Shown here: in pieces, positions 45,082 to 57,388 of the stretch | Numbering within the stretch: the first letter of the stretch is position 1 | Layout: each line of letters opens with the position of its first letter | Assembly: GCF_000379905.1 (NCBI RefSeq) | Contig: NZ_KB904041.1 | Location: 21,687 to 85,686, forward strand | Source of the DNA: Rodentibacter pneumotropicus DSM 21403 | GTDB lineage: Bacteria > Pseudomonadota > Gammaproteobacteria > Enterobacterales > Pasteurellaceae | Reading direction: 5' to 3' | Length of the DNA: 64,000 nt | Position numbers and translations under genes: made by a program | Notes under the pieces: model-generated | Databases searched by the model: none | Told to the model about the DNA's origin: nothing | Seen by the model: the letters and a program-made list of their open reading frames with translations, nothing else

Positions 45082-45126
45082 ACCGCACTTAGCTTCATTC
45101 CTACCATTGAATGAGAAAAGTGCGGT
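45082..45126 (-). repeat. Uptake-signal hairpin at the 5' end of the thrS transcript
   Basis: ACCGCACTT and AAGTGCGGT, plus inner CATTC/GAATG, form a long stem. From the promoter the thrS mRNA should start at about 45125, so this hairpin would be the first structure in the message. It could serve as a second tRNA-like arm or protect the 5' end. Confidence 0.6.
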
Positions 45127-45131
45127 CGCAA

Positions 45132-45160
45132 ATTCTACCACTTTCTTATAATCTTGTTAA
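45132..45160 (-). promoter_or_regulatory. thrS promoter
   Basis: On the minus strand TTAACA, exactly 17 bases, then TAGAAT: five of six and five of six matches to consensus. The expected start is about 45125, giving a leader of about 112 bases. Confidence 0.7.
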
Positions 45161-45282
45161 ATAGAAAACTACCTTGATATTTTCATAAAAAGAAATAATG
45201 TTTTTCTTAAAAATAGCTTTATCAATGAAAAAATAAATCCTAGAATCGCACCCCTTATTTTACGCAAGTCAAAGGAAATAAA

Positions 45283-45867
45283 ATGAGCAACGTATTGGTG
45301 TTAAAATCAAGCATTCTTGCTGACAATTCTCAGAGTAACAAATTAGTGAATTATACGATCGAAAAACTACAAGGTTACAATATTGTGGTTCGGGATTTAG
45401 CCAAAGATCCTCTTCCCCTCTTTGATGCGACCGCCGCTATTGCTGTGCGTGGCGAGCCTAAAACAGAGGATGAAAAGCAACTTCTCGCACTTTCCGATGA
45501 ACTCGTTTCTGAATTAAAAAATGCGGATACCTTAGTCATCGGTGCACCGATGTATAACTTAAATATTCCCACTCAGTTAAAATCCTATTTTGATTTCATT
45601 GCCCGTCCGCGTATAACATTTCAATATACGGAAAACGGTCCGGAAGGTTTATTGAAAGGTAAAAAAGCCATCGTATTATGTGCATTTGGCGGATTATATG
45701 ATGATGAGAATCTCGTCACACAATATATGAAAGCCATTTTAGGTTTTGTGGGAATTACTGACGTACAGTTTGTGTATGCCCAAGGTATTGGCTTTGGTGC
45801 AGAGGCTGTTGAAAAAGCATTACAGTCTGCCAAAGTAAAAATTAATGATATTTTGACCGCACTTTAA
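45283..45867 (+). CDS. azoR: FMN-dependent NADH-azoreductase
   Basis: A flavodoxin-like quinone/azo reductase of 194 residues. Seen are the phosphate-binding start [37 protein letters not shown] and [16 protein letters not shown], all typical of AzoR (AcpD). It probably detoxifies quinones in the cytoplasm. Monocistronic, divergent from thrS, with its own terminator and an uptake signal at its 3' end. Confidence 0.92.
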   Translation: MSNVLVLKSSILADNSQSNKLVNYTIEKLQGYNIVVRDLAKDPLPLFDATAAIAVRGEPKTEDEKQLLALSDELVSELKNADTLVIGAPMYNLNIPTQLKSYFDFIARPRITFQYTENGPEGLLKGKKAIVLCAFGGLYDDENLVTQYMKAILGFVGITDVQFVYAQGIGFGAEAVEKALQSAKVKINDILTAL

Positions 45868-45876
45868 TCCTTTCTT

Positions 45877-45908
45877 AAGCCATCTTTCAAGATGGCTTTC
45901 TTTTTTTC
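45877..45908 (+). terminator. Rho-independent terminator after azoR
   Basis: AAGCCATC pairs with GATGGCTT around TTTCAA, followed by TCTTTTTTT. It lies 10 bases after the azoR stop. Confidence 0.9.
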
Positions 45909-45957
45909 CTTGTCGATATGTATTTTGTAAAATGAAATAGAATTTTTAAATCTCCTC

Positions 45958-45986
45958 TTGACTTATTTTCATTGTACTAGTTTAAT
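45958..45986 (+). promoter_or_regulatory. trp operon promoter
   Basis: TTGACT, a 17-base spacer, then TTTAAT: five of six matches in each box. Transcription should start near 45993, only about 23 bases before the trpE start codon, which leaves no room for a leader peptide or attenuator. Confidence 0.8.
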
Positions 45987-45991
45987 AGTGC
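45974..45991 (+). promoter_or_regulatory. TrpR operator overlapping the trp -10 box
   Basis: GTACTAGTTTAATAGTGC matches the TrpR operator pattern (compare, from memory, the E. coli aroH operator GTACTAGAGAACTAGTGC). It covers the -10 box, so TrpR-tryptophan binding would block RNA polymerase directly. Confidence 0.8.
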
Positions 45992-46015
45992 AAAAATTTT
46001 GAGAAGGATTTAAAA

Positions 46016-47563
46016 ATGCAAAACAATGCTTTTATTGCGGTTACCATACAACCTGTTCCTTATCATTCAGATACCACCGCAATTTTTAACACATTATGTC
46101 ATCATCCTAATACGCTACTACTCGACTCTGCTGAAATTGGCAGCAAAAATAGCTTACAAAGTCTGATATTTATCAATACGGCAGTAAAAATTACCTGCAT
46201 AGGTCACAACGTCACATTTAAAGCATTAAACGAAAATGGTAAGCAGGTTTTGAAAGAGATTTTTCCTGTTTTCACCGAGCTTAGTCCGCTAAGTGCGGTC
46301 GATTTTAGTGATGAATTTTCTGTTGATTTCCCTCCGCTTGATAATCATTTGGATGAAGACAGAAAATTACAATCAACGACAATTTTCGACGGATTACGAG
46401 TCATTTCTAATCTTTACCAACACAGCGATACGGCGGTTTTTTTAGGCGGTTTATTTGCTTATGATTTGGTCGCTAATTTTATCCCGATGAATGATATCAC
46501 ATTAAAAGATGACGGTATTGCTTGCCCTGATTACAGTTTTTATCTCGCCGAGCATCTCATCACGATCGATCATCAAAGCCAGCAGGCTACACTTAAAAGT
46601 TACTGTTTTTCACAAGAAGAACAAGTTAATGTGGCAAAAACTGCACTCGCTATCGCACAAAAATTAAAAAATATTGATCACATCTTATCCATTAAATCGG
46701 CGAGTAATGAGGTGAAAACGAATTTTGACGATCCTGAATTTATCAATGTGGTGAAATCCTTAAAACACCATATTAATATTGGTGATGTATTCCAGATCGT
46801 ACCTTCCCGTCGCTTTTCTCTTGCTTGCCCGAATGCACTTGCCAGTTATGCTCAGCTTAAACAAAATAATCCAAGTCCTTATATGTTCTATATGAACGAT
46901 GAAGATTTCATTTTATTTGGTGCCTCGCCGGAAAGTGCGCTCAAATATACGCCGAAAAATCGCCAATTAGAAATTTATCCAATTGCTGGCTCACGTCCGC
47001 GAGGCCTTGATGCGCACGGTAATATTGATCCTGAATTGGATACCCGTTTGGAACTGGAATTGAGGTTAGATCACAAAGAGCAGGCTGAACACCTGATGTT
47101 AGTGGATTTAGCACGCAACGATATCGCTCGAGTTTGTCAAAGTGGTACACGTAAAGTCGCAGAATTGATGCAGGTGGATCGTTATTCGCATATTATGCAT
47201 CTTGTGTCACGTGTGGTGGGTAAACTTCGCCCTGAATTAGATGCGCTTCACGCCTATCAAGCCAGTATGAATATGGGCACGCTCACTGGTGCACCGAAAA
47301 TTAAAGCAATGCAGCTTATTTATCAATATGAACAACAAAAACGCCATAGTTACGGTGGTGCGGTAGGTTATCTCACCTCCGATGGCAATTTAGACACATG
47401 TATCGTGATTCGCTCTGCCTTTGTGCAAAAGGGTATTGCACATGTGCAGGCGGGCTGTGGTGAGGTGTTAGATTCCGATCCACAAATGGAGGCAGACGAA
47501 ACCCGACACAAAGCCGCTGCAGTATTAAAAGCAATTCGTCAGATCAACACGCAAGCCAAATAA
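46016..47563 (+). CDS. trpE: Anthranilate synthase component I
   Basis: It makes anthranilate from chorismate with ammonia from TrpG. The 515 residues carry the feedback-inhibition motif LLLDSAEIGSKNSLQSL near the N-terminus, the catalytic IVPSRRFSL, YPIAGSRPRG, and TLTGAPKIKAMQLI. First gene of the trp operon, 10 bases before trpG. It contains one uptake signal. Confidence 0.96.
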   Translation: MQNNAFIAVTIQPVPYHSDTTAIFNTLCHHPNTLLLDSAEIGSKNSLQSLIFINTAVKITCIGHNVTFKALNENGKQVLKEIFPVFTELSPLSAVDFSDEFSVDFPPLDNHLDEDRKLQSTTIFDGLRVISNLYQHSDTAVFLGGLFAYDLVANFIPMNDITLKDDGIACPDYSFYLAEHLITIDHQSQQATLKSYCFSQEEQVNVAKTALAIAQKLKNIDHILSIKSASNEVKTNFDDPEFINVVKSLKHHINIGDVFQIVPSRRFSLACPNALASYAQLKQNNPSPYMFYMNDEDFILFGASPESALKYTPKNRQLEIYPIAGSRPRGLDAHGNIDPELDTRLELELRLDHKEQAEHLMLVDLARNDIARVCQSGTRKVAELMQVDRYSHIMHLVSRVVGKLRPELDALHAYQASMNMGTLTGAPKIKAMQLIYQYEQQKRHSYGGAVGYLTSDGNLDTCIVIRSAFVQKGIAHVQAGCGEVLDSDPQMEADETRHKAAAVLKAIRQINTQAK

Positions 47564-47573
47564 AGGATACGTT

Positions 47574-48155
47574 ATGGCAAATATTCTTTTTTTAGATAAC
47601 TTTGATTCCTTCACTTATAATCTTGTGGATCAATTTCGTGTCTTAGGGCATCAAGTTAAAATTTACCGCAACGATTGCGATTTAGAACAATTAATCGAAA
47701 CCGCATTAAATACGCCTGAGACTATTCTTGCCCTCTCCCCCGGTCCCGGCACACCGACCGAAGCCGGTATTTTATTACCCTTGATTGAACGTTTAAAAGA
47801 TAAAATACCTATTATCGGTATTTGTTTAGGTCATCAAGCTTTAATTCAAGCCTTTGGCGGAAAAGTCATTCATGCTGGGGAAGTTCTGCATGGAAAAGTC
47901 TCTAAAATTACTCACGATGAAAGAGCTATGTTTAAGGATATTGTCAATCCTATGCCGGTTGCCCGTTATCATTCCCTTATGGGACAAGATTTACCTCAGG
48001 AATTTGTCATCAATGCGGAATACAATGGTATTATTATGGCTATTCGCCACCGAGAGTTACCTATTTGCTCATTCCAATTCCATCCGGAAAGTATTTTAAC
48101 AGTACAAGGAGCACAGTTATTACAACAATCCATTGAATGGTTACTCAATCACTAA
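47574..48155 (+). CDS. trpG: Anthranilate synthase component II (glutamine amidotransferase)
   Basis: A class I glutamine amidotransferase of 193 residues supplying ammonia to TrpE. The oxyanion loop LSPGPGTP, nucleophile Cys in GICLGHQA and His-Glu in FQFHPES are present. It is a stand-alone TrpG, not fused to TrpD as in E. coli. Confidence 0.96.
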   Translation: MANILFLDNFDSFTYNLVDQFRVLGHQVKIYRNDCDLEQLIETALNTPETILALSPGPGTPTEAGILLPLIERLKDKIPIIGICLGHQALIQAFGGKVIHAGEVLHGKVSKITHDERAMFKDIVNPMPVARYHSLMGQDLPQEFVINAEYNGIIMAIRHRELPICSFQFHPESILTVQGAQLLQQSIEWLLNH

Positions 48156-48189
48156 AAAATAATGATAGGCACTAGCCCATCCAACCTAA

Positions 48190-48588
<399 letters not shown>

Positions 48589-48668
48589 TGACTATGTGCC
48601 ATTTACGACACTATAATAAATTTCAAGCCCAAGAGCAGTAAATAGCACAACAAATCAAGGAACAAATT

Positions 48669-49670
48669 ATGCAACACAACCTCTTATTAGAACAACTTTA
48701 CAATGGTCATCAATTAAACCGATCAGAAAGTACCGCACTTTTTAATACCGTCATTCAAGGTCATCTTTCGAATGAACAAATTGCGGCAATGTTGATCGCC
48801 CTAAAGGTTCGTGGTGTATCCATTGAGGAAATTAGTGGTGCAGTATCAGCATCACTGCAAAATGCGAAACCTTTTCCTCGCCCTGACTACCCTTTTGCAG
48901 ATATTGTTGGCACGGGTGGCGATGGTCAAAATACCATTAATATCTCTACGGCAAGTTGTATTGTGGCAGCGACGATGGGTGCAAAGGTAGCTAAACATGG
49001 TAATCGCAGCGTGTCCAGCCAATCCGGAGCGAGTGATGTATTAACAGCATTAGGTGTCAATATCAATATTTCTGCACAATCGGCACGTCAAGCCTTAGAT
49101 GAAATCGGCATCTGTTTTTTATTTGCACAACAGTATCATTCCGGCTTTCGCCATGTTGCCCCTGTTCGCGCAGCGCTAAAAACACGTACTGTTTTTAATA
49201 TTCTTGGCCCATTAATTAACCCCGCCCGCCCAAATTACCATTTACTCGGTGTTTATGCGCAGGAACTCGTGAAAACCTATGCTGAAACCGCCGTTAGCTT
49301 AGGGCATGAACACACCTTCGTTGTTCACGGTTCAGGATTAGACGAAGTGGCGCTACATGGCGATACACAAGTGGCGGAAGTGAAAAAGGGTAAAATTGAC
49401 TACTTCACGTTAACTCCTGAAGATTTTGGTTTGAAAAGCCAATCCATTGAAAGCCTACGAGGTGGCGAACCACAAGAAAATGCCAAAATATTGACCGCAC
49501 TTTTACAAGGCAGAGGTAAAACGGAACACGCCAATGCTGTTGCCGCCAATACAGCGTTATTACTTAAGTTATTCGGCTACAATGATCTCAAACAAAATAC
49601 CCAAAATGTATTGGAAACCTTAGCCAGTGGCAAAGCGTTTGAAACATTGCAAAAATTAACGCAATATTAA
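48669..49670 (+). CDS. trpD: Anthranilate phosphoribosyltransferase
   Basis: It transfers ribose 5-phosphate from PRPP to anthranilate. The 333 residues show the PRPP loop [33 protein letters not shown] and [14 protein letters not shown]. The enzyme is free-standing. There is an 80-base gap after the tautomerase gene with a GGAAC ribosome binding site. Confidence 0.96.
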   Translation: MQHNLLLEQLYNGHQLNRSESTALFNTVIQGHLSNEQIAAMLIALKVRGVSIEEISGAVSASLQNAKPFPRPDYPFADIVGTGGDGQNTINISTASCIVAATMGAKVAKHGNRSVSSQSGASDVLTALGVNINISAQSARQALDEIGICFLFAQQYHSGFRHVAPVRAALKTRTVFNILGPLINPARPNYHLLGVYAQELVKTYAETAVSLGHEHTFVVHGSGLDEVALHGDTQVAEVKKGKIDYFTLTPEDFGLKSQSIESLRGGEPQENAKILTALLQGRGKTEHANAVAANTALLLKLFGYNDLKQNTQNVLETLASGKAFETLQKLTQY

Positions 49671-49708
49671 CCATGAAATCCACCTGAATTTATATTTAGT
49701 AGAAAAAG

Positions 49709-51148
49709 ATGATTACTCAAGACTTCTCAAAACCAATTAATTCGGCTACCGTACTGCAAAAAATTGTCCTTGATAAAGCCGCATGGGTAAAAGCCAAAGA
49801 AGCGGAATTTCCGCTTAGTGCATTTCACCAAAATATCACAAAATCCGACCGCTCTTTTTATGATACCCTATCAAAAGGCACGCACCAAAAGCCTGCTTAT
49901 ATTTTGGAATGTAAAAAAGCCTCTCCTTCGAAAGGATTAATTCGGGCTGAATTTAATTTAGATGAAATCGCCAATGTCTATAAACATTATGCCTCTGCGG
50001 TTTCGGTGCTGACGGATGAAAAATATTTCCAAGGGGATTTTGAATTTTTGCCTCAAGTGCGACATATCGTGAGCCAACCTGTACTTTGCAAAGATTTTAT
50101 GATTAGTGAATATCAGGTATATCTTGCCCGTTATTATCAAGCGGATGCCATTTTATTAATGCTTTCCGTGGTCAATGATGAAACTTATCAGGTGTTGGCA
50201 AATCTTGCTCATTCGTTGGGAATGGGCGTATTAACCGAAACCAGCAACGAAGAAGAATTCGAACGTGCTTTATCGTTAGGAGCAAAAATTATTGGAGTGA
50301 ATAATCGCAATTTGCATGATTTAACCGTGGATTTAAATCGTGTTGTCGAATTAACGAAGAAATATGCTGATCGCATACCGGCAGATGTTCGCATTATCAG
50401 TGAATCCGGTATTTACGATCATCAGCAAATTCGTCAGCTACAAAAGGTGGCACAGGGGTTTTTAATCGGCAGTAGTTTAATGGGAAGTGCTGATTTAAAC
50501 AATGCCGTTCGTGCCATGATTTTTGGTGAAAACAAAGTATGTGGCTTAACACGCACTCAAGATGTTAAAACCGTTTATGCAAACGGTGCACTTTACGGCG
50601 GATTAATCTTTGCTGAAAAGTCAAAACGCTGTATCAGTTTGCGTCAAGCGCAAGAATTAGTGACAGCTGCGCCACTCCGCTTTGTTGGAGTGTTTCAAAA
50701 TCAAGAGATTGATTTTATCCTAAAAATCGCTCAACAATTACGCCTTTATGCCGTGCAATTACATGGTGCGGAAACACCGGAGTTTATCGCCGATCTTCGT
50801 CGTCAATTACCTGAAACCTGCCAAATTTGGAAAGCCCTATCAATCGATACAAATGAAAAAAGTGCGGTCAATTTTGCCGATGATTTAAATGTTGCCCGCT
50901 ATATTTTCGATAGCCAAACAGCAAATCAACAAGGGGGGACAGGTAAAACCTTCGATTGGTCGTTAATTCCTGAAAAGCTTAAATACAAGACGATTTTAGC
51001 CGGTGGTATTTCACCGGAAAATATTGAATTGGCAACAGCTCAAGATTGTTTAGGCGTAGATCTAAATTCCGGCGTAGAAAGCACTCATGGAGTGAAAGAT
51101 GAGGCAAAAGTGCGGTCAGTTTTTGAGAAAATTTTTAATGCGATATAG
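49709..51148 (+). CDS. trpCF: Bifunctional indole-glycerol-phosphate synthase / PRA isomerase
   Basis: Two fused TIM barrels, 479 residues. The N-terminal TrpC part (to about 260) has [35 protein letters not shown] and [10 protein letters not shown], and the C-terminal TrpF part begins [19 protein letters not shown] with the catalytic Cys and ends GGISPENIE...VDLNSGVES. The fusion is as in enterobacteria. Two uptake signals lie in the C-terminal half. Confidence 0.96.
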   Translation: MITQDFSKPINSATVLQKIVLDKAAWVKAKEAEFPLSAFHQNITKSDRSFYDTLSKGTHQKPAYILECKKASPSKGLIRAEFNLDEIANVYKHYASAVSVLTDEKYFQGDFEFLPQVRHIVSQPVLCKDFMISEYQVYLARYYQADAILLMLSVVNDETYQVLANLAHSLGMGVLTETSNEEEFERALSLGAKIIGVNNRNLHDLTVDLNRVVELTKKYADRIPADVRIISESGIYDHQQIRQLQKVAQGFLIGSSLMGSADLNNAVRAMIFGENKVCGLTRTQDVKTVYANGALYGGLIFAEKSKRCISLRQAQELVTAAPLRFVGVFQNQEIDFILKIAQQLRLYAVQLHGAETPEFIADLRRQLPETCQIWKALSIDTNEKSAVNFADDLNVARYIFDSQTANQQGGTGKTFDWSLIPEKLKYKTILAGGISPENIELATAQDCLGVDLNSGVESTHGVKDEAKVRSVFEKIFNAI

Positions 51149-51213
51149 TTTCTTTTAATTAAACAATACCAAGTGTGTAATATAAATATTCTGATCCCTA
51201 CTAGGAGGTAATT

Positions 51214-51972
51214 ATGTCTAGAATAGCATTTGTCACCGGTGCAACAGCCGGATTTGGTGCGGCGATTTGCCGTACATTAATTGATGCAGGTTACCATGTC
51301 ATTGGTAGCGGTCGCCGTACTGAACGTTTAACACTCCTTCATGCCGAACTTGGCGAACAATTTCTTCCTCTTGCTTTCGATATTTCTGATCGTGAAAAAA
51401 CACAACAAGCCATCCAATCCTTACCAATTGAATGGCGTAATATTGATTTGCTCGTTAATAATGCCGGTCTCGCCCTCGGTTTAGAAACAGCAGATCAAGC
51501 AAACCTTGACGATTGGGAAAAAATGATTGATACCAATATTAAAGGTCTTGTCACAATCACTCGTCTTTTACTGCCTCAAATGGTTGAACGCAATACGGGG
51601 CACATTATCAATTTAGGTTCTATTGCCGGAAATTACCCTTATCCGGGTGGAAATATCTACGGTGGCACAAAAGCTTTCGTTAAACAGTTTAGTTTAAATC
51701 TGCGTGCCGATCTTGCCGGGAAAAATATCCGTGTGAGCAATGTTGAGCCGGGACTTTGTGGTGGGACTGAATTTTCCAATGTGCGCTTTAAAGGTGATGA
51801 CGAGCGTGCGGAAAAACTTTATGAGAATGTTCAATATGTTACCCCGCAAGATATTGCAAATATTGTCTTATGGCTTAATCAACAACCTGAACATGTCAAT
51901 ATTAATCGCATTGAAGTCATGCCTACGGCACAGACTTTTGCTCCTCTCAATGTCGCAAGAAATTCAAACTAA
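51214..51972 (+). CDS. ydfG: Short-chain dehydrogenase YdfG
   Basis: An NADP-dependent 3-hydroxy acid dehydrogenase of 252 residues. The Rossmann loop TGATAGFGAAICR, NNAGLALG, the Ser in NLGSIAG and the YGGTK (YxxxK) catalytic motif are present. It has a near-perfect AGGAGGT ribosome binding site. It lies between trpCF and trpB, as a short-chain dehydrogenase precedes trpB in H. influenzae. In E. coli the enzyme handles L-allo-threonine, serine or malonic semialdehyde; a link to serine pools would fit trpB but is inference. Confidence 0.88.
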   Translation: MSRIAFVTGATAGFGAAICRTLIDAGYHVIGSGRRTERLTLLHAELGEQFLPLAFDISDREKTQQAIQSLPIEWRNIDLLVNNAGLALGLETADQANLDDWEKMIDTNIKGLVTITRLLLPQMVERNTGHIINLGSIAGNYPYPGGNIYGGTKAFVKQFSLNLRADLAGKNIRVSNVEPGLCGGTEFSNVRFKGDDERAEKLYENVQYVTPQDIANIVLWLNQQPEHVNINRIEVMPTAQTFAPLNVARNSN

Positions 51973-51990
51973 TAACGATAAGGGAACACG

Positions 51991-53190
51991 ATGTCAGAAA
52001 TGTTATTAAATCCGTATTTCGGTGAATTTGGCGGGATGTACGTGCCGGAAATTCTCGTACCGGTGCTTAAACAATTGGAAAAAGCCTTTGTTGAAGCTAA
52101 AAGTGATCCGGAATTTCAACGGGAATTCCAAGATTTACTGAAAAATTATGCCGGCAGACCAACCGCACTCACTCTTTGTCGTAACTTGACAAAAGGCACA
52201 AAAGCTAAAATTTATCTTAAACGTGAAGACCTTTTGCATGGTGGTGCGCACAAAACCAATCAAGTTCTAGGCCAAATTTTACTCGCAAAACGTATGGGGA
52301 AAAATCGTATCATTGCTGAAACCGGTGCCGGTCAGCACGGTGTAGCAACAGCCCTCGCTTGTGCAATGCTTGATATGCCCTGCCGTGTTTATATGGGTGC
52401 AAAAGATGTTGAACGCCAATCTCCTAATGTATTTCGTATGCGTTTAATGGGCGCAGAAGTTGTACCGGTACAGAAAGGTTCTTGTTCCTTAAAAGATGCT
52501 TGTTGTGAGGCAATGCGTGATTGGTCAGCAAATTATGAAAATACCCACTATTTGCTCGGTACGGCAGCCGGTCCCCACCCTTTTCCAACGATTGTACGTG
52601 AATTCCAAAAAATGATTGGTGAAGAAACCAAACGCCAAATTCTGGAAAAAGAAGGTCGTCTGCCGGATGCGGTCATCGCCGCTGTTGGCGGCGGCTCCAA
52701 TGCGATAGGTATGTTTACCGATTTTATTGATGAACCAAATGTGCGTTTAATTGGTGTAGAACCGGCAGGCAAAGGTATTGAAACAGGTGAACACGGTGCG
52801 CCGCTAGGTCATGCGAAAATCGGTATTTATTTCGGTATGAAATCCCCTTTAATGCAAACGGAAGATGGGCAAGTAGAAGAATCCTACTCCATTTCTGCGG
52901 GATTAGACTTCCCTTCTGTAGGTCCTCAACACGCTTATTTGCAAAGTATCGGACGGGCAGAATATCCTTCTATCACCGATGATGAAGCCTTAAATGCCTT
53001 CCAAGCACTCGCTAAGCATGAAGGGATCATTCCAGCGTTAGAAAGCTCACACGCCCTTGCGCAAGCACTCAAAATGATTCATCAAGCTCCCGATAAAGCA
53101 CAAATTCTCGTTGTCAATTTATCCGGTCGAGGTGATAAAGATATTTTCACTGTAGACAAAATTTTAACTGAAAAAGGAATGAAATCATGA
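51991..53190 (+). CDS. trpB: Tryptophan synthase beta chain
   Basis: A PLP enzyme joining indole and serine. The 399 residues show the PLP lysine in [34 protein letters not shown] for the phosphate, and GVGPQHAYL-type GPQHAYLQ. It overlaps trpA by four bases (ATGA). Confidence 0.97.
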   Translation: MSEMLLNPYFGEFGGMYVPEILVPVLKQLEKAFVEAKSDPEFQREFQDLLKNYAGRPTALTLCRNLTKGTKAKIYLKREDLLHGGAHKTNQVLGQILLAKRMGKNRIIAETGAGQHGVATALACAMLDMPCRVYMGAKDVERQSPNVFRMRLMGAEVVPVQKGSCSLKDACCEAMRDWSANYENTHYLLGTAAGPHPFPTIVREFQKMIGEETKRQILEKEGRLPDAVIAAVGGGSNAIGMFTDFIDEPNVRLIGVEPAGKGIETGEHGAPLGHAKIGIYFGMKSPLMQTEDGQVEESYSISAGLDFPSVGPQHAYLQSIGRAEYPSITDDEALNAFQALAKHEGIIPALESSHALAQALKMIHQAPDKAQILVVNLSGRGDKDIFTVDKILTEKGMKS

Positions 53191-53996
53191 GTCGTTTTGA
53201 CACTAAATTTGCCACCCTTAAGGCAAAAAATGAAGGCGCATTTGTTCCTTTCGTAACGCTATGCGATCCTACTTTTGAGCGTTCTTTTGAGATTATTTGC
53301 ACGCTTGTTGATAATGGTGCTGATGCCCTTGAGTTAGGCTTTCCTTTTTCTGATCCGCTTTTAGACGGCCCCGTTATTCAAGCTGCTAATAATCGTGCAT
53401 TAAATGCCGGACATAGCACGGAGGACAGTTTTAAATTACTAAAAAAAGTGCGGTCAAAATATCCTGAGATTCCCATTAGTTTACTGCTTTGTGCCAATCT
53501 TATTTTTGCTAAAGGGCTTGATAAGTTTTATCAGTATTGTGCTGATGTCAGTGTGGACGCGGTGCTGGTCGCAGATATCCCCCTTTTAGCCAAAGAGGAT
53601 TATATTCAGGCTGCTAAAAAATACGGTATTCAACCGGTCTTCATTTGCCCGCCAAATGCCGATGAAAAAACCGTGCAGGGTGTAGCAGAAAATACTAAGG
53701 GGTATACTTATCTGGTTTCCCGTGCCGGTGTGACCAGTGCTGAAAATCAAGCTCATGCAGTAAATTTAGATAAACTTGTGGAACAATTGAAAAATCACAA
53801 TGCCCCTCCTATTCTACAAGGTTTCGGTATTGCACAACCAAATCAAGTGAAAGAGGCCTTGCGATTAGGCGCTAGCGGAGCAATTTCCGGCTCTGCAACC
53901 GTAAAAATTATTGAGCGTAATCTAGACAATCATACAAAATGTCTAATTGAACTTGCTGAATTTGTTCAGCTGATGAAGTCCGCAACCAAACAATAA
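53187..53996 (+). CDS. trpA: Tryptophan synthase alpha chain
   Basis: It cleaves indole-glycerol phosphate and channels indole to TrpB. At 269 residues it is of normal length. The catalytic Glu is in [16 protein letters not shown], and the phosphate site is in [10 protein letters not shown] and GAISGSATV. Last gene of the operon, followed directly by a terminator. Confidence 0.97.
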   Translation: MSRFDTKFATLKAKNEGAFVPFVTLCDPTFERSFEIICTLVDNGADALELGFPFSDPLLDGPVIQAANNRALNAGHSTEDSFKLLKKVRSKYPEIPISLLLCANLIFAKGLDKFYQYCADVSVDAVLVADIPLLAKEDYIQAAKKYGIQPVFICPPNADEKTVQGVAENTKGYTYLVSRAGVTSAENQAHAVNLDKLVEQLKNHNAPPILQGFGIAQPNQVKEALRLGASGAISGSATVKIIERNLDNHTKCLIELAEFVQLMKSATKQ

Positions 53997-54036
53997 AAAA
54001 ATCACCCGCACCTTCCCAAATGCGGGTGATTTTTTT
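53995..54036. terminator. Bidirectional terminator between trpA and sspB
   Basis: ATCACCCGCA pairs with TGCGGGTGAT over ten bases, with A-runs before and T-runs after, so it can end both the trp operon and sspAB. Confidence 0.92.
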
Positions 54037-54045
54037 ATTCTTAAT

Positions 54046-54495
54046 TTAATCTACAATCCTTAGATGAGAAGCCGATTTTACCGGAGCTTTTTTATCTGTT
54101 TTTGATTTATCAACTGCTTCAGTAAAGTTAGTTGGTTGATCAGTTTGTGGTTCATGATTTAATTCATTATAAAACGTTTCTGGTTCAAACATCACACCAT
54201 CACCATTTTCCCGAGCATAAATGGCAAGTGCAGCGCCCATGGGAATATAAAGCTCTCGGGCCACGCCATTAAAACGTGCATTAAATTGAATAAAATCATT
54301 CGTAAGCTGCAAATTACCCGTAGCACTTGCAGAAAGATTCAGCACAATTTGCCCGTCTTTGACATATTCAGTAGGCACATCCACGCCCCAATATGTGGCA
54401 TCCACAACCAAATAGGGCGTAAAATCGTTATCAACCAACCAATCATAATAAGCCCGCAATAAATAAGGTCTTTTTGGAGAAGGTTTGTATTCCAT
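54046..54495 (-). CDS. sspB: ClpXP adaptor SspB
   Basis: It delivers ssrA-tagged proteins to ClpXP. The 149 residues contain the N-terminal substrate-binding fold (RPYLLRAYYDWLVDNDFTPYL, IVLNLSASATGNL) and a flexible linker ending in a short ClpX-binding tail (ASHLRIVD). Its start overlaps the sspA stop (TAATG). Confidence 0.94.
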   Translation of the reverse strand: MEYKPSPKRPYLLRAYYDWLVDNDFTPYLVVDATYWGVDVPTEYVKDGQIVLNLSASATGNLQLTNDFIQFNARFNGVARELYIPMGAALAIYARENGDGVMFEPETFYNELNHEPQTDQPTNFTEAVDKSKTDKKAPVKSASHLRIVD

Positions 54496-55133
54496 TATTT
54501 ATCATCCATCAGATTTTTAGGTGCCGCTTCACCCACTGATTGTAAAAAGGAATCTCGACTAAATACGCGATCCATATAACTTTTCAACGCTTTACTACCT
54601 GCACCGCTAAATTCCACGCCAAATTGCTTTAATTTCCATAATAATGGCGCAATATAGCAATCAACCAGACTGAATTCCTCACTCATAAAATAAGGCATTT
54701 GTTGGAAAATAGGCGAAACGGCTAGTAATTCTTCTTTTAATTGTCCTAATGCTTCTGCACGTTCTGATTCTCTGCCTTTTTCCGCTTTCATTAAAGTTGG
54801 ATACCAGTCTTGCTCAATACGTAGCATTAAAAGACGGGTTTTACCTCTCGCAATAGGATAAACCGGCATAAGTGGAGGATGAGGAAAACGTTCGTCAAGA
54901 TATTCCATAATAATACGTGAATTAAATAATACTAAGTCACGATCAACCAACGTTGGCAAAGATCCATAAGGATTTAATTCCATTAAATCTTCCGATAATG
55001 CTTGTGGGTTAACTTCTTCATTTTCATAAGCGACGCCCTTTTCTGCCAATACAATTTTCACTTGATGACAGTAAATATCATCTCTATTTGAGAAAAGAGT
55101 CATGACAGAACGTTTACTTGATGCATTAGACAT
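54495..55133 (-). CDS. sspA: Stringent starvation protein A
   Basis: A GST-fold RNA-polymerase-associated protein active in stationary phase and acid stress. The 212 residues show the thioredoxin-like N-terminus MTLFSNRDDIYCHQVKIVL and the SspA-type GSLPTLVDRDLVLF and SRIIMEYLDERFPHPPL. The first Met of the frame (MSNASSKRS) is used; it has a GGAGGAAT ribosome binding site. Confidence 0.95.
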   Translation of the reverse strand: MSNASSKRSVMTLFSNRDDIYCHQVKIVLAEKGVAYENEEVNPQALSEDLMELNPYGSLPTLVDRDLVLFNSRIIMEYLDERFPHPPLMPVYPIARGKTRLLMLRIEQDWYPTLMKAEKGRESERAEALGQLKEELLAVSPIFQQMPYFMSEEFSLVDCYIAPLLWKLKQFGVEFSGAGSKALKSYMDRVFSRDSFLQSVGEAAPKNLMDDK

Positions 55134-55270
55134 TGATTCCTCCGAAGATCCAAAGTTCTATATTATTTTTTATTAAAAAAGGTCGTACATTCTAACATAA
55201 AGTCACTTTATTTTGCTAAAGAAATCTGAGTTTTTCTTTAATTTCATAGAGTTACGTGATTTTATAAATA

Positions 55271-55297
55271 CAAAAAAAGCAGGGAATTCCCTGCTTC
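55271..55297 (-). terminator. Rho-independent terminator after rpsI
   Basis: AGCAGGGAATTCCCTGCT is a perfect palindrome followed by seven T on the minus strand, 20 bases past the rpsI stop. Confidence 0.92.
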
Positions 55298-55315
55298 TGA
55301 AACGAAAATAAAAAA

Positions 55316-55708
55316 TTAACGTTTTGAGTATTGTGGACGACGACGTGCTTTGTGCAAACCCACTTTTTTACGTTCAACGCGACGTGCGTCACGAGTAACG
55401 AAACCGGCTGCACGAAGTGCAGGACGGAGAGTCTCATCGTATTCAATTAATGCACGAGTGATACCATGACGGATTGCACCCGCTTGACCAGAAATACCAC
55501 CACCTTTAACAGTGATATATAGGTCTAATTTATCTGTTAATTCAACCAATTCTAACGGTTGACGTACAATCATACGTGAGGTTTCACGACCGAAATAAAC
55601 GTCTAATTCACGTTGGTTGATAGTGATTTTACCACTGCCCGGTTTGATAAATACACGAGCTGAAGAGCTTTTGCGGCGACCTGTGCCGTAGTTTTGATTC
55701 TCTGCCAT
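55316..55708 (-). CDS. rpsI: Ribosomal protein S9
   Basis: A 30S protein of 130 residues with the universal C-terminal basic tail ending QYSKR, which contacts P-site tRNA. The [17 protein letters not shown] start and [15 protein letters not shown] are diagnostic. Cotranscribed with rplM. Confidence 0.98.
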   Translation of the reverse strand: MAENQNYGTGRRKSSSARVFIKPGSGKITINQRELDVYFGRETSRMIVRQPLELVELTDKLDLYITVKGGGISGQAGAIRHGITRALIEYDETLRPALRAAGFVTRDARRVERKKVGLHKARRRPQYSKR

Positions 55709-55724
55709 ATCCTAAACCTCGTGA

Positions 55725-56284
<560 letters not shown>

Positions 56285-56290
56285 CGGCAC

Positions 56291-56319
56291 ATTATACATA
56301 CTTTTCTATCAAATGCTAA
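56291..56319 (-). promoter_or_regulatory. rplM promoter
   Basis: On the minus strand TTAGCA, a 17-base spacer and a perfect TATAAT. It gives a start at about 56284, just before the first leader hairpin. The rest of this divergent gap to metF (to 56463) is AT-rich, and I see no MetJ box in it. Confidence 0.75.
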
Positions 56320-56421
56320 TTTTTTGTGTGAAAAATCTTCATTTTGATAGTAATTTTATGAATATTAATATAATTAATGTTTTTAATGAATTTATTCAAA
56401 TTGACTCATACATTAAGTTGA

Positions 56422-57348
<927 letters not shown>

Positions 57349-57353
57349 AATAC

Positions 57354-57384
57354 AAAAGTGCGGTTAATTTTAACCGCACTTTTT
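57354..57384. terminator. Uptake-signal inverted pair after metF
   Basis: AAAAGTGCGGTTAA and TTAACCGCACTTTTT form a nearly continuous stem between the convergent metF and nlpC-like stops. It serves as terminator on both strands. Confidence 0.88.
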
Positions 57385-57388
57385 ACCT

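Noticed and set aside
45987-46015. trp leader-peptide attenuator
   Set aside because: The distance between the expected transcript start and trpE is only about 23 bases.
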